A stretch of DNA of 64,000 bases from positions 1 through 64,000 of IMG/VR virus record IMGVR_UViG_3300049911_000129. The stretch is one strand, 5' to 3'. Positions 49,008 to 57,333 of the stretch are shown in pieces. The DNA comes from a virus. Within the stretch, counting starts at the first letter, position 1. The number at the start of each line of letters is the position of its first letter. The notes under the pieces were generated by a model. That model was not told the DNA's origin, searched no databases, and saw only the letters and a program-made list of their open reading frames with translations. The translations under genes and the position numbers were made by a program.

Positions 49008-51637
49008 ATGACGGTGAGGCTCCGCGCTACAAGCCGCGGACCGACAGGCAGCTGAACGACGTCCGGAACCTGGAGGCGGAGGATGTGCCGCCCCTGACTC
49101 CGGGCGCTACCGCGTTGCGGCGGGACGTGCGCAACCCGCGGTGCGAGGCGTGCCCGCTGTCGCAGGGGGTTCTCAACGTCTGCATGATGGGCGACGGGCC
49201 GGTCCCCGCCGACGGGATGATCATCGGTTCGGCCCCGGGACTGGTGGACGACAGGGTCGGGAGCCCGCTGCGCAATGAGCCCGGGATCTACCTGGACGAG
49301 ATACTCGCCGACGCCGGGGTGGCGCGAGACGACGTCTATGTGACGAGCGCGGTCAAGTGCGCTCCGCCGGCCGCCGGCAACAGGGACGCGGACATTAAGA
49401 AGGCGATCAAGCCGTGCGGCGTCTACCTCAGGCGGGAGATCGAGGCAGTGAAGCCGAAGGTCATCCTCCTCATGGGCGCACCGGCGCTCAAGGCCATCAC
49501 CGGCAAGGAGGCAGTGACATCGGCCAGGGGGCAGGAGTACTTCGACGAGGACCTCAAGGCGTGGGTCATCGTATCGATGCACCCGTCGTGGGTCCTAGAG
49601 CACCCCAACGGCCACGACAACTTCTATGGCGACGTCGGGAGGTTCGTGCGCAGGCTCCGCGGGGAGGCGCCACCGGCCGACCCGGAGGTCAGGATCTGCA
49701 TGACGCGCGAGGAGGTGGATCTCTGCCTCGCGAGGTTCGAGAAGGCCGGCCCGTTCAGCTGCGACCTCGAGACCCAAGGCTTCTTCGACTTCAGGACCGG
49801 CGCCAAGATATGGATGCTCGCGCTGTCGGACGACCCGCAACTGGGCTTCGTCATCCCGCTCGAGCACCCTGAGTCGCCGTGGGTTGGGCACGAGTCATAC
49901 CTGCGAGACCTGTGGACCCGCATCGGCGCGCTGCTCGAGGGCGGCAAGACGGTGTGGCACAACGCCAAGTTCGACTCGCGGTGGACATACCGCCGCGGCA
50001 TCACACCGAACGTCTGGTTCGACACGGCCACCGCGGCCCACCTGCTGGACGAGAACAGGCCGATAAACCTCGAGGACCTGGCGGTCTCCGAGCTCGGCGC
50101 GTCGCGCTGGGGCAAGGGCAAGATCAAGTTCGATCCGCCCGATCCGCTCGAGAAGATGGCCATCTACTCCGGCGTCGACGTCGCGCATACGCACGGGCTC
50201 TACATGAAGTTCCGCGAGAAGCTAGGGGCGGACCAGCAGCTCGCCAGGCTGTACAAGTACGCCTGCCTACCGGGGGCGGCCGCGCTCTGCAAGGCAGAGG
50301 TGCACGGCATATGGCTCGACCAGAAGCGGCTGGAGACGCGCGAGGGCGAGACAAAGGTACTCGTGGCGGAGACGGTCGAGAAGCTGTACAACTTCGTCCC
50401 GCCGGCGATGCTCGGCGACGCGGAGGCCCAGGCGGCGAAGTCGAAGCTCGGGCACCCGTTCGGGTCGAGCTCGACATTCCTCCTGGAGTGGCTGTTCGGG
50501 GAGGCGGGCCTCGGGGTCAAGGCGCACAGGCTGACGCCGAAGAAGAAGGCGCCGGCGACCGACAAGAGCGCCCTCGACGAGCTCGCGGGCCAGCACCCGG
50601 CGATCGACCTCGTGCTGATGCTCAGGCACGCCGAGAAGCAGATCACCTTCTTCAACCAGTGGAAGGAGTTCTTAGGACCCGACGGCAGGCTGCACCCGTT
50701 CTTCAACATGGTCGGCACCGTGACCGGCCGGAGGAGCTGCGCCACGCCGAACCTGCACCAGGTGCCGCGTGAGGTCTACTTGAAGTCCATCTTCGGCGCG
50801 CCTCCTGGGTGGCGGTTCATCGACGCTGACTACTCGCAGGTCGAGCTGCGCATCGCGGCGTTCCTGTCCGGCGACCCGATCATGCTGCTGGCGTTCCAGT
50901 TGGGGCGGGACATCCACTCCCTGACGGCGGCGCAGGTGACCGGCAAGTTCGGGAAGCTGGTAGACCGGTTCGGCCTCGCCGGGCAGGGCATAGAGGACCT
51001 GCTCCACCACGATGACTTCATGGCCGCTATAGAGTCGGCGGTCACCAAGGTCGAGAGGGATATGGCCAAGGCGGTCAACTTCGGGTTCCTCTTCGGCATG
51101 GGCGCCCGCGGGTTCCAGGTGTACGCGAAGGAGAAGTACGGGCTGACCGTCTCGCTCGAGGAGGCGACGGCGTTCCGGGCCATGTTCTTCGGCCTGTACC
51201 GCGAGCTCCTGTCGTGGCACGCGCGGCAGAAGGCGATCCTGCGGAAGTCGCTGGAGGTCAGGGACCCGGCCGGTCGGCTGCGGCACCTGGCGACCATCAT
51301 GTCGGTCGACGAGGGGCTACGCGCAGAGGCCGAGCGGCAGTCCATCAACTCCCCGGTGCAGGGGTTCGGCGGCGACTTGACGCTGACGTCAGAGGGCATC
51401 TTCGGGCTCGAGCTGGACTGGGACGAGTGCAGGATGGTCGGCGAGGTCCATGACTCGATACTGTTCGAGGTCAGGGAGGACCTGGTTGACAAGTGGGTAC
51501 CCGTCATAAAGAAGGTCATGGAGTACCCCGAGCTGCGTGAGCGATTCGGACTGGAGTTCACCGTCCCGCTGGTCGCCGACGTCAAGGTCGGCCAGCATTG
51601 GGGCGAGTGCGAGCTGTGGCGGGAGAAGGCCGCATAG
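49001..51637 (+). CDS. Family A DNA polymerase with N-terminal uracil-DNA glycosylase domain
   Basis: 878 residues. About 40-215: a family 4/5-type UDG with four cysteines for a 4Fe-4S cluster (C48, C51, C120, C139), IGSAPGLVDD as motif A (the usual Glu is Ser) and MHPSW as motif B. About 245-410: a 3'-5' exonuclease with all motifs (DLET D255/E257; NAKFD N321/D325; YSGVD Y389/D393). About 430-878: polymerase with motif A DADYSQVELR (D610), motif B KAVNFGFLFG (K690) and motif C VHDSI (H817, D818). It is the replicative polymerase of the phage; the fused UDG may sense or process uracil. SPO1-type phages carry a comparable UDG-like N-domain. Confidence 0.92.
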   Translation: MVNDGEAPRYKPRTDRQLNDVRNLEAEDVPPLTPGATALRRDVRNPRCEACPLSQGVLNVCMMGDGPVPADGMIIGSAPGLVDDRVGSPLRNEPGIYLDEILADAGVARDDVYVTSAVKCAPPAAGNRDADIKKAIKPCGVYLRREIEAVKPKVILLMGAPALKAITGKEAVTSARGQEYFDEDLKAWVIVSMHPSWVLEHPNGHDNFYGDVGRFVRRLRGEAPPADPEVRICMTREEVDLCLARFEKAGPFSCDLETQGFFDFRTGAKIWMLALSDDPQLGFVIPLEHPESPWVGHESYLRDLWTRIGALLEGGKTVWHNAKFDSRWTYRRGITPNVWFDTATAAHLLDENRPINLEDLAVSELGASRWGKGKIKFDPPDPLEKMAIYSGVDVAHTHGLYMKFREKLGADQQLARLYKYACLPGAAALCKAEVHGIWLDQKRLETREGETKVLVAETVEKLYNFVPPAMLGDAEAQAAKSKLGHPFGSSSTFLLEWLFGEAGLGVKAHRLTPKKKAPATDKSALDELAGQHPAIDLVLMLRHAEKQITFFNQWKEFLGPDGRLHPFFNMVGTVTGRRSCATPNLHQVPREVYLKSIFGAPPGWRFIDADYSQVELRIAAFLSGDPIMLLAFQLGRDIHSLTAAQVTGKFGKLVDRFGLAGQGIEDLLHHDDFMAAIESAVTKVERDMAKAVNFGFLFGMGARGFQVYAKEKYGLTVSLEEATAFRAMFFGLYRELLSWHARQKAILRKSLEVRDPAGRLRHLATIMSVDEGLRAEAERQSINSPVQGFGGDLTLTSEGIFGLELDWDECRMVGEVHDSILFEVREDLVDKWVPVIKKVMEYPELRERFGLEFTVPLVADVKVGQHWGECELWREKAA

Positions 51638-51672
51638 CCGCCCGCTGACGGCGCGGCCGCCGGCGATCGCGG

Positions 51673-51686
51673 TATGATAATGAAGG
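51673..51686 (+). promoter_or_regulatory. Promoter candidate E
   Basis: TATGATAAT followed by GAAGG, as in promoters A and D, flanked by CGCG on both sides. No GTTTsG box at the usual distance. Lies in the 85-base gap after the polymerase gene. Confidence 0.45.
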
Positions 51687-51722
51687 CGCGGGCGTGCGAG
51701 ACGCTGGAAGGGAAATGGTACG

Positions 51723-51938
51723 ATGGACATACCAGTCAGGCTAGCCCGGAAGGGCGGCAACGCCGGTGAAAAGCAGGCCGGGGTCTACTACGGTCGGCTC
51801 GTCGGCATCGTGTACGCACCACCGGAGGACGACGTCTTCGGGGTGGTGATCATAGAAGATGGGATCTTCAGGCTGGTCCAGCTTGACCAGCTGAGGGCGG
51901 TTGACATGTCCGATCCCCCCGACGGTACGGAAGTATAG
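51723..51938 (+). CDS. Hypothetical, 71 aa
   Basis: ATG after GGAAGGGAAATGGTACG. Beta-rich (VYYGRLVGIVYAPPEDDVFG then VVIIEDGIFRLVQ), probably a small barrel. Not recognised. Confidence 0.55.
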   Translation: MDIPVRLARKGGNAGEKQAGVYYGRLVGIVYAPPEDDVFGVVIIEDGIFRLVQLDQLRAVDMSDPPDGTEV

Positions 51939-51941
51939 AGG

Positions 51942-52175
51942 ATGACGAATGTCGATCTGGTCATGGCGCCCAGGTACCAGCGTGTACGCGCCATTGACAG
52001 CCCCGACAACAGGGAGCGCGGCTTCGCAGGCAAGTGCGGTGAGATCCGGCACTACTCGTTTGGCGCGCAATCCTGGATGACCCCTGACGTACCACCAAAG
52101 TCGTACGTCGACGTCGCGTTCGACGACGGGGCGTATGGGGTCAACATCTACGGTACAGAGCTGGAGGTCGAGTGA
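51942..52175 (+). CDS. Hypothetical, 77 aa
   Basis: ATG after GAGG. Beta-rich small protein (YQRVRAIDSPDN; YVDVAFDDGAYGVNIYG). The stop overlaps the RNA ligase start (TGATG). Not recognised. Confidence 0.55.
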   Translation: MTNVDLVMAPRYQRVRAIDSPDNRERGFAGKCGEIRHYSFGAQSWMTPDVPPKSYVDVAFDDGAYGVNIYGTELEVE

Positions 52176-52897
52176 TGGACGCACCGGAGTACCCGAAGAT
52201 CAAGACGCTGTGGGTCCGCGGCGAGGACCACAAGGTCATACCGTGGGGCTGGAGCCAGCCGGAGTTCGGGTACCTCCGCGACTGCCAGTGGGAGTTGACC
52301 GAGAAGGTCGACGGGACGAATATCCGCGTGGCGCTGGAGCCGTTCCCGGAGTCGGGTGGGAATCCGTTTGACGACTGGTTCCTCGGCCTCTACGGGCGCA
52401 CGAACGCCGCGGATATCCCGCCGTTTCTGGCGGACAAGCTCATGAGGCTGTTCACGGCAGACAATCTGAAGGCGCTCTGGCGCGGTCAGAAGGACTGCAA
52501 GGAGTGCGGCGGCTTCGGTCGCGTCGGTCCGGCGACCTGCGGGTGCGTCGTGCCGTACCCGATCACCCTCTACGGCGAGGGGTTCGGGGAGCGGATACAG
52601 AAGGTCGGCCACAAGTACATCCCCGACGGCGTCGACTTTACGCTGTTCGACGTCAGGGTCGGCGACGTGTGGCTGAAGCGCGAGGACGTCTACGAGGTAG
52701 CCGATAGGCTGGGGATCTCGCGCGTGCCGGTCGTGAAGGTGGCGACGCTGCATGAGGCGGCCGTCATGGTGCGCAATGGGATCCGATCGGCCTGGGGCGA
52801 CTTCGAGGCCGAGGGCGTGGTGGCGCGGCCGACGGTCGAGCTGCAGACGCGGTTCGGCCGGCGGGTCATAGGCAAGCTGAAGACGAAGGACTTCTAG
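52175..52897 (+). CDS. RNA ligase family (Rnl2-like) with zinc-finger insertion
   Basis: ATG overlapping the previous TGA. 240 residues. Nucleotidyltransferase motifs: I EKVDGTN (adenylated K44), LGLYGRTN, ITLYGEGFG, IIIa VDFTLFDVRV, IV EGVVARP (E213) and V GKLKTKDF. These fit the T4 Rnl2/DRaCALA-like RNA ligases that seal nicks or repair tRNA. An insertion with CKECGGFGRVGPATCGC (C108, C111, C122, C124) is a likely zinc knuckle not present in T4 Rnl2. Could repair host tRNA cleaved by anticodon nucleases, or act on DNA nicks. Confidence 0.75.
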   Translation: MDAPEYPKIKTLWVRGEDHKVIPWGWSQPEFGYLRDCQWELTEKVDGTNIRVALEPFPESGGNPFDDWFLGLYGRTNAADIPPFLADKLMRLFTADNLKALWRGQKDCKECGGFGRVGPATCGCVVPYPITLYGEGFGERIQKVGHKYIPDGVDFTLFDVRVGDVWLKREDVYEVADRLGISRVPVVKVATLHEAAVMVRNGIRSAWGDFEAEGVVARPTVELQTRFGRRVIGKLKTKDF

Positions 52898-52913
52898 GAA
52901 AGGCAGGCACGGG

Positions 52914-53963
52914 ATGTTCGGTAGAGGCGGTAAGGGCTATCCGGACGACAAGGGCTACCCGGGAGATATTCACGGGCGCGACATAGACATAGAGGCGACC
53001 CGAGAGAGGCTTGGCGAGGAGGTTGATCGCGCCAACGATGGGCGGGTGCTGCAGATCGCGCACCACCTGGGCATAGCCCCGGCGTACGTGGAGCCGCCAT
53101 GCTATTGTCATACACGCAGTTGCGCTTGCTGCTGCCACCCGCAGTGTGGGCGGTGTTGCGCCTGCAGCAACGACAAGCGCCCGGACTTCGGGAAGAAGCA
53201 GGTCCGGTGCCTCTGCCAGGTGGTGAGGGGCCAGCAGTATCGGCTGATGCACATCAAGTACGGCGATCACGGTGTTGTGACCGCGACGAGCGGTCCGTAC
53301 ATACGCAGCGGGTCGTGGTGGTTTGACGTGGTGACCTCAAGCGGGTACCACGACCGCCACTCGCTAGTGGACCACAGCGTCGTCCCGATCGTGCGGGGCC
53401 GTTGGAACGAGTCCAACTGGTTGGAGTTCGTCCAGCATGAGACACCCGACGACAAGGGTCGGGCAACCCCGGGCACGCTCTGGCTGTACAAAAAGTACGC
53501 AGAGGCGTTGGCACGGCTCAATGACTGTTGCCGGCGATGTGGGTGCGAGTGCCTGCCGTGCGGGTGCTGTGGCGACCGCTGCTGCCTGTGCTACGTGCGG
53601 CATGACCGCTGCTATGGCGAGTGCTGCAACGGGCCGAACCAGGCAGCGCGCACGAACTACGGGCCGTGCCACGTTCGGTGCCTCTGCCAGGTGGTGAGGG
53701 GCCAGCGCTACCGGCTGCACTTCCAAGGTCTGGGGACCAAGTTGGTGACCGCGACGAGCGGTCCCTACGAGCGCGACGGGTCGCTGTGGTTCGATGCCTG
53801 GTACAACGACTGCGGATTCAAGCGTGAGTGCAAGTACTCGCTCGCGGACCTCGGGGTCGTCCGGAGCAGGTGTGGCGCGAACAGCGGGTGGGGAGGTTGG
53901 GCGCAGGGCGACTGGATGGAACACATAGATCCGGCGCACAGCGGCTACCAACTGGACTACTAG
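52914..53963 (+). CDS. Cysteine-rich protein with internal duplication, 349 aa
   Basis: ATG after GGAAAGGCAGGCACGGG. Two units, each a cysteine cluster followed by a ~75-residue domain. Cluster 1 (about 62-85) holds 10 Cys within PCYCHTRSCACCCHPQCGRC and the next few residues; cluster 2 (about 204-240) has 14 Cys. The domains share VRCLCQVVRGQ.YRL, VTATSGPY.R.GS.WFD and a late Trp-rich strand, and their DNA repeats are partly identical. Cysteine density suggests multi-metal binding, like metallothionein or multi-zinc modules. No known family. N-terminal ~60 residues contain KGYPDDKGYPGD. Confidence 0.7.
   Translation: MFGRGGKGYPDDKGYPGDIHGRDIDIEATRERLGEEVDRANDGRVLQIAHHLGIAPAYVEPPCYCHTRSCACCCHPQCGRCCACSNDKRPDFGKKQVRCLCQVVRGQQYRLMHIKYGDHGVVTATSGPYIRSGSWWFDVVTSSGYHDRHSLVDHSVVPIVRGRWNESNWLEFVQHETPDDKGRATPGTLWLYKKYAEALARLNDCCRRCGCECLPCGCCGDRCCLCYVRHDRCYGECCNGPNQAARTNYGPCHVRCLCQVVRGQRYRLHFQGLGTKLVTATSGPYERDGSLWFDAWYNDCGFKRECKYSLADLGVVRSRCGANSGWGGWAQGDWMEHIDPAHSGYQLDY
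53205..53296 (+). repeat. Direct repeat, left copy, in Cys-rich gene
   Basis: Blocks 53205-53235 (31 bases) and 53277-53296 (20 bases) recur identically at 53676-53706 and 53745-53764. Spacing differs by 3 bases, so the frame is kept. Confidence 0.85.
53676..53764 (+). repeat. Direct repeat, right copy, in Cys-rich gene
   Basis: Second copy of the two blocks. Near-perfect identity only in these blocks, with clear divergence around them, suggests gene conversion or strong constraint rather than a simple recent duplication. Confidence 0.85.
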
Positions 53964-53973
53964 GATACGGTTG

Positions 53974-54417
53974 ATGGTCAAGAGCAGGGTCGAGCTCGGG
54001 GGCGATCTGGCCGAGCCGGTCTACGCGAGGTTGAAGGAGATCTTCGGCGGGCAGTACGGCGACTACGTCGTGCTGCGGCGTCGGATGCACGACCTGGCGG
54101 GGGACTTCGGCGACGCGGACATGGTCGTGGCCGTCGCGCTCGAGATAGTCGAGGTCGATGGCGCGAGGTTCTCCCCCATATCGTCCCTCGCGTTCGTGCA
54201 CTTCGCGTACGTGAGGGAGAAGCTGGGCTGGCCCGACGGGTCCTGGCGCTACGTGAGGTGGCTCTCCGAAGGGGCGGGCGACGAGCGCACGGCGTCCTCC
54301 GTGGACCACTGGCTGTCGAGGTGGCGCGGCGCGTACGAGGACGGCGACCTAGATGCGCAGCTGGGGTGCGCTGCGGCGCTCGAGGGGCTGTGGTCCGAGA
54401 GGGGAGCGGTGATGTGA
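53974..54417 (+). CDS. Hypothetical, 147 aa
   Basis: ATG 53974 (TTG 53971 is in frame). Helical protein with a Trp-rich C-part (LGWPDGSWRYVRWLSEGAG; HWLSRWRGAYEDG). Overlaps the next gene by 4 bases. Not recognised. Confidence 0.6.
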   Translation: MVKSRVELGGDLAEPVYARLKEIFGGQYGDYVVLRRRMHDLAGDFGDADMVVAVALEIVEVDGARFSPISSLAFVHFAYVREKLGWPDGSWRYVRWLSEGAGDERTASSVDHWLSRWRGAYEDGDLDAQLGCAAALEGLWSERGAVM

Positions 54418-54836
54418 GCGAGCTGAGGGTCGGCTACCACTACACCCCATGCGCGATGTGGCCGCAGATAGAGCGCGACGGGCTGGTCCCGCAGCGGGTC
54501 GTCCACCCGGACATCATCAGGCAGTTCCCGAAGCTGCGGGCGACCTGGCTCTGGCCGGAGATGGAGGTTGGCGACGCCCATCTGGGGAACCTCATGCGGC
54601 AGGTCGCGGTCCACTGCTCCACGCGCACGGTCCTCCTCGAAGTGCGATACCGATCAATTGACGTGTTCAGGCCCGACCTCATATTTGATCACAGCGCTGC
54701 GGTCGGCGCCTGGGTCTACCACGTGGCCGAACCGGGTATTCTAATAATGCGGCGGGTACCGCCGTCTCGGCTTAAGGTGCTCGGCGTATACGACCTGGCG
54801 CTACTGTTGACGCCGTTGGAGGGGATCAGTGCCTGA
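54414..54836 (+). CDS. ART/DarT-like small protein, 140 aa
   Basis: GTG overlapping the previous TGA. Pattern VGYHYTPCAMWPQIERDGLV then a basic loop, TWLWPEMEVGDAHLGNLM and TVLLEVRYRSID is like small ADP-ribosyltransferase-fold proteins (HYT..., I..DGL.P, WL.PE, VLLEV). If correct it would be an early-expressed modifier of host targets. No ExE is seen, so activity cannot be assumed. It overlaps the helicase start. Confidence 0.4.
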   Translation: MSELRVGYHYTPCAMWPQIERDGLVPQRVVHPDIIRQFPKLRATWLWPEMEVGDAHLGNLMRQVAVHCSTRTVLLEVRYRSIDVFRPDLIFDHSAAVGAWVYHVAEPGILIMRRVPPSRLKVLGVYDLALLLTPLEGISA

Positions 54837-56103
54837 CCTGACGCCCGCGGAAGTGGAGCGCCTCGCGCTGTCTGCAATGAGGACGGCTGACGCCGTCCAG
54901 TGGGCGCTCAAGCGCGGACTTGCCGTAGAGGCTTTCCAGACGGAGGCGGGTGCGGCCGTGTGGTCGCTGCTCAGGGAGCGGGCGCTCTCCGGCTCGCCGC
55001 TGCCGGGACCCGATGACTTGAGGGCCCTCGGGCTGGAGCCGGCCGAGGGGGCGAGGGACTTCCAGACGTACGTCGAGGAGTTGGTCCGCGCCGGCGTGGC
55101 GAGCCAGGCGCGCGCGTCGCTGATGTCGCGGGTCCAGAAGCTGGACGAGGATCCGGAGGGTACCGTCAGGGCCATTGCGGCCGACATGGCGGGACTGTCC
55201 CTCGGGACCGACCTCCACGTCGGCATGTCCGACAGGGACGCCGCCGACCGCCTCGTGCTGATCCGCGAGCGGGTGGAGGCGAAGTCGGCCGGGCGCTCGC
55301 TGGGCATACCGACCGGACTGCCGGTGTTCGACGACATAGGAGGCGAGTGGCGGCCGGGCGAGGTGGCGACCGTCATGGGCGCGACCGGGTCTGGAAAGAG
55401 CTTCATGCTCGTGTACTGGTGCTGCGTAGCGTACGCGGCCGGGAGGCGGGTCCTCCTGCTGTCGCCCGAGAACACGAAGACCGACATGGAGTGGCGCGTC
55501 GATGTCATTCTGTCCAGGCTCGACTCCGAGGACTGGGGGCTGACGCTGGACGACCTCAGGATGGGCACAGTGGACGTCGCGGCGTATGAGAAGTGGCTCG
55601 ACAGGTTCGGGATCCGGGACGACTGGATCACTGTCGACTCCGGGGAGGGCGGCGGGGCGTTCACCGCGGACGACGTGGTGGCCCTCGCGCGCGAGCACAG
55701 GCCGGACATCCTGGCGTTGGACGGCTTCCACCTGCTGGCCGGCAAGGGCAAGAGCTGGGAGGTCATGTTCGACGCCGGCAAGAGGATCAAGGGGCTCGCC
55801 CAGGGGCTGGGGATCCCGATACTCTGCGCGACCCAGGCGACGAGGGAGGCGTCGGTCATACAGGAGGACACTCCGGAGCTGAGCCAGGCGGCCTACGGCT
55901 ACGCCATCATGGAGGACTCCAACAGGGTCGTCGGCATGGCGCGCCAGCGCGGCAACAAGGGCAGGCGCATCTTCAGGGTAACCAAGTGGAGGGATGGCCC
56001 CGATGTCACGCAGAGGCAGTACCTGAGTTTCGACGTCAACAGGGGGATGATCAGGCAGGTTACGGCGAGGGAGGGGGCGGACGGGCAGGTTGACTTCGTA
56101 TGA
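54829..56103 (+). CDS. DnaB-type replicative helicase
   Basis: GTG start overlapping the previous gene by 8 bases. 424 residues. An N-terminal helical domain as in DnaB (LALSAMRTADAVQWALKRGL; FQTEAGAAVWSLL), linker, then a RecA-like motor: GIPTGLPVFDDIGGEWRPGE, Walker A GATGSGKS (184-191), LLLSPENTKTDME, Walker B DILALDGFHLL, and CATQATREA. Hexameric 5'-3' helicase unwinding DNA ahead of the PolA fusion. The primase gene follows a few genes later. Confidence 0.85.
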   Translation: MPDLTPAEVERLALSAMRTADAVQWALKRGLAVEAFQTEAGAAVWSLLRERALSGSPLPGPDDLRALGLEPAEGARDFQTYVEELVRAGVASQARASLMSRVQKLDEDPEGTVRAIAADMAGLSLGTDLHVGMSDRDAADRLVLIRERVEAKSAGRSLGIPTGLPVFDDIGGEWRPGEVATVMGATGSGKSFMLVYWCCVAYAAGRRVLLLSPENTKTDMEWRVDVILSRLDSEDWGLTLDDLRMGTVDVAAYEKWLDRFGIRDDWITVDSGEGGGAFTADDVVALAREHRPDILALDGFHLLAGKGKSWEVMFDAGKRIKGLAQGLGIPILCATQATREASVIQEDTPELSQAAYGYAIMEDSNRVVGMARQRGNKGRRIFRVTKWRDGPDVTQRQYLSFDVNRGMIRQVTAREGADGQVDFV

Positions 56104-56167
56104 TGATTGCGGAAGACCGATCGAAGAATACCCGCGGGGGACGCGCGGATGACGAGGGAGGCATGAG

Positions 56168-56500
56168 ATGATGGGACCGTGTACCGGGGCGACCGGGGCG
56201 AAGGCGCCCTCATGGGAGGAGCAGCGGGAGAAGGCGGCCCTGACCGGTGAGGTGCTGCTATGCAAGGCGAAGATGCTGGTCGAGGAGGCCGGGATACCGG
56301 GGCTCCAGATCTACACGATCACGGAGGGGCTCGAGTCGCCCGTGCTGCACAGGCGCAGCATACTGGGGCTTGTCGTAGACCAGCGGTACGGGGACTGGGT
56401 CCTGCAGACGCTGCACGACGACGACGGCGAGGAGCGCGCGACGACCATCTCCGAGCACGAGGCGGCGGACGTCCTCCAGCAGCTACTGGAGCTGGTGTGA
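56168..56500 (+). CDS. Hypothetical, 110 aa
   Basis: ATG (tandem ATGATG) six bases after GGGAGG. Helical N-part, then alpha/beta (LQIYTITEGLESPVLHRRSI; YGDWVLQTLHDDDGEE). Not recognised. TGATG coupling to the next gene. Confidence 0.6.
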   Translation: MMGPCTGATGAKAPSWEEQREKAALTGEVLLCKAKMLVEEAGIPGLQIYTITEGLESPVLHRRSILGLVVDQRYGDWVLQTLHDDDGEERATTISEHEAADVLQQLLELV

Positions 56501-56715
56501 TGGCCGACCCGACGGTCGAGGACGACGTCCTCCAGCTCGGAGACGTGGAGACGAGGCGCGGGCTCTACGAGGCGATGACTACGTCGTTCGAGGCCGTGTT
56601 GGCCGCCATGCCGCACATCGGGTGCGACGCGTGCAAGGCGCCGAGGGAGGTCAAGCGGTGCAGGTGCCAGTGCCACATCGACTACTACGTGGAGGACCTG
56701 CCGCTCTATGGCTGA
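56500..56715 (+). CDS. Small zinc-binding protein, 71 aa
   Basis: ATG overlapping TGA. CDAC and CRCQCH near the C-terminus give a zinc site; the rest is helical. Not recognised. Confidence 0.6.
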   Translation: MADPTVEDDVLQLGDVETRRGLYEAMTTSFEAVLAAMPHIGCDACKAPREVKRCRCQCHIDYYVEDLPLYG

Positions 56716-56905
56716 TCTGATAAGGGTAAAGCTAGTGAGATACGTGGACCGGAGCGCCAGGGAGTTCGTGGCCATCGTGGTGGACGAGGACCTGAGCGAG
56801 TTCGAGGGCGGCGGGTACGCCCTGGCCGGTATCGTCGAGTTCGACGTCGACGGGGACTCCATCAGGGATTTCCCGATAGACCGGACACTGGTCGAGGAGC
56901 GCTGA
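56708..56905 (+). CDS. Hypothetical, 65 aa
   Basis: ATG overlapping the previous gene by 8 bases. Single alpha/beta domain (LIRVKLVRYVDRSAREFVAI; VDGDSIRDFPID). Not recognised. Confidence 0.55.
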   Translation: MADLIRVKLVRYVDRSAREFVAIVVDEDLSEFEGGGYALAGIVEFDVDGDSIRDFPIDRTLVEER

Positions 56906-56907
56906 CA

Positions 56908-57333
56908 GTGGCGGATCGGGTCAGCCAGGAGGTGAGGAGCAGGATGATGTCGCGCATACGCGGGCGAGACACCGGCCCGGAGCTGGCGGTCAGGCGTGCG
57001 CTGCACGCGTGGGGCTACCGCTTCCGGGTGTGCTGCGCCGACCTTCCGGGCAAGCCCGACATCTGCTTCCACGCCAGGAGGCACGCGGTCTTCGTGCACG
57101 GCGACTTTTGGCACAGGTGCCCAATTCATACGCATAAGAAGAGGGTCGCGTCCAACGTCAGGTTTTGGGAGGAGAAGTTCGAGAGGAACGTCGAGCGCGA
57201 CGCGCGGGTCGCGGCCGAGCTCAGGGCGCTCGGCTGGACGGTGCACGTGATCTGGGAGTGCGAGGTGAAGGACAGGGGCAAGCTGCTGAAGCTGGCGGCG
57301 GCGCTGGGTCCGCCGAGGTTGCGACATGGCTAG
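56908..57333 (+). CDS. vsr: Vsr-like (very short patch repair) endonuclease
   Basis: GTG start two bases after the previous stop, 141 residues, normal length for Vsr. SRMMSRIRGRDTGPELAVRR is the family start; KPDICF holds the catalytic Asp; VFVHGDFWHRCPIHTHK corresponds to THGCFWHHHHC of E. coli Vsr; RVASNVRFWEEKFERNVERD and VIWECEV follow. The first zinc Cys is Asp here. Vsr nicks 5' of T in G:T mismatches produced by 5mC deamination. No cytosine-C5 methylase was found, so a nickase for replication, recombination or host-DNA attack is an alternative. Confidence 0.85.
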   Translation: MADRVSQEVRSRMMSRIRGRDTGPELAVRRALHAWGYRFRVCCADLPGKPDICFHARRHAVFVHGDFWHRCPIHTHKKRVASNVRFWEEKFERNVERDARVAAELRALGWTVHVIWECEVKDRGKLLKLAAALGPPRLRHG

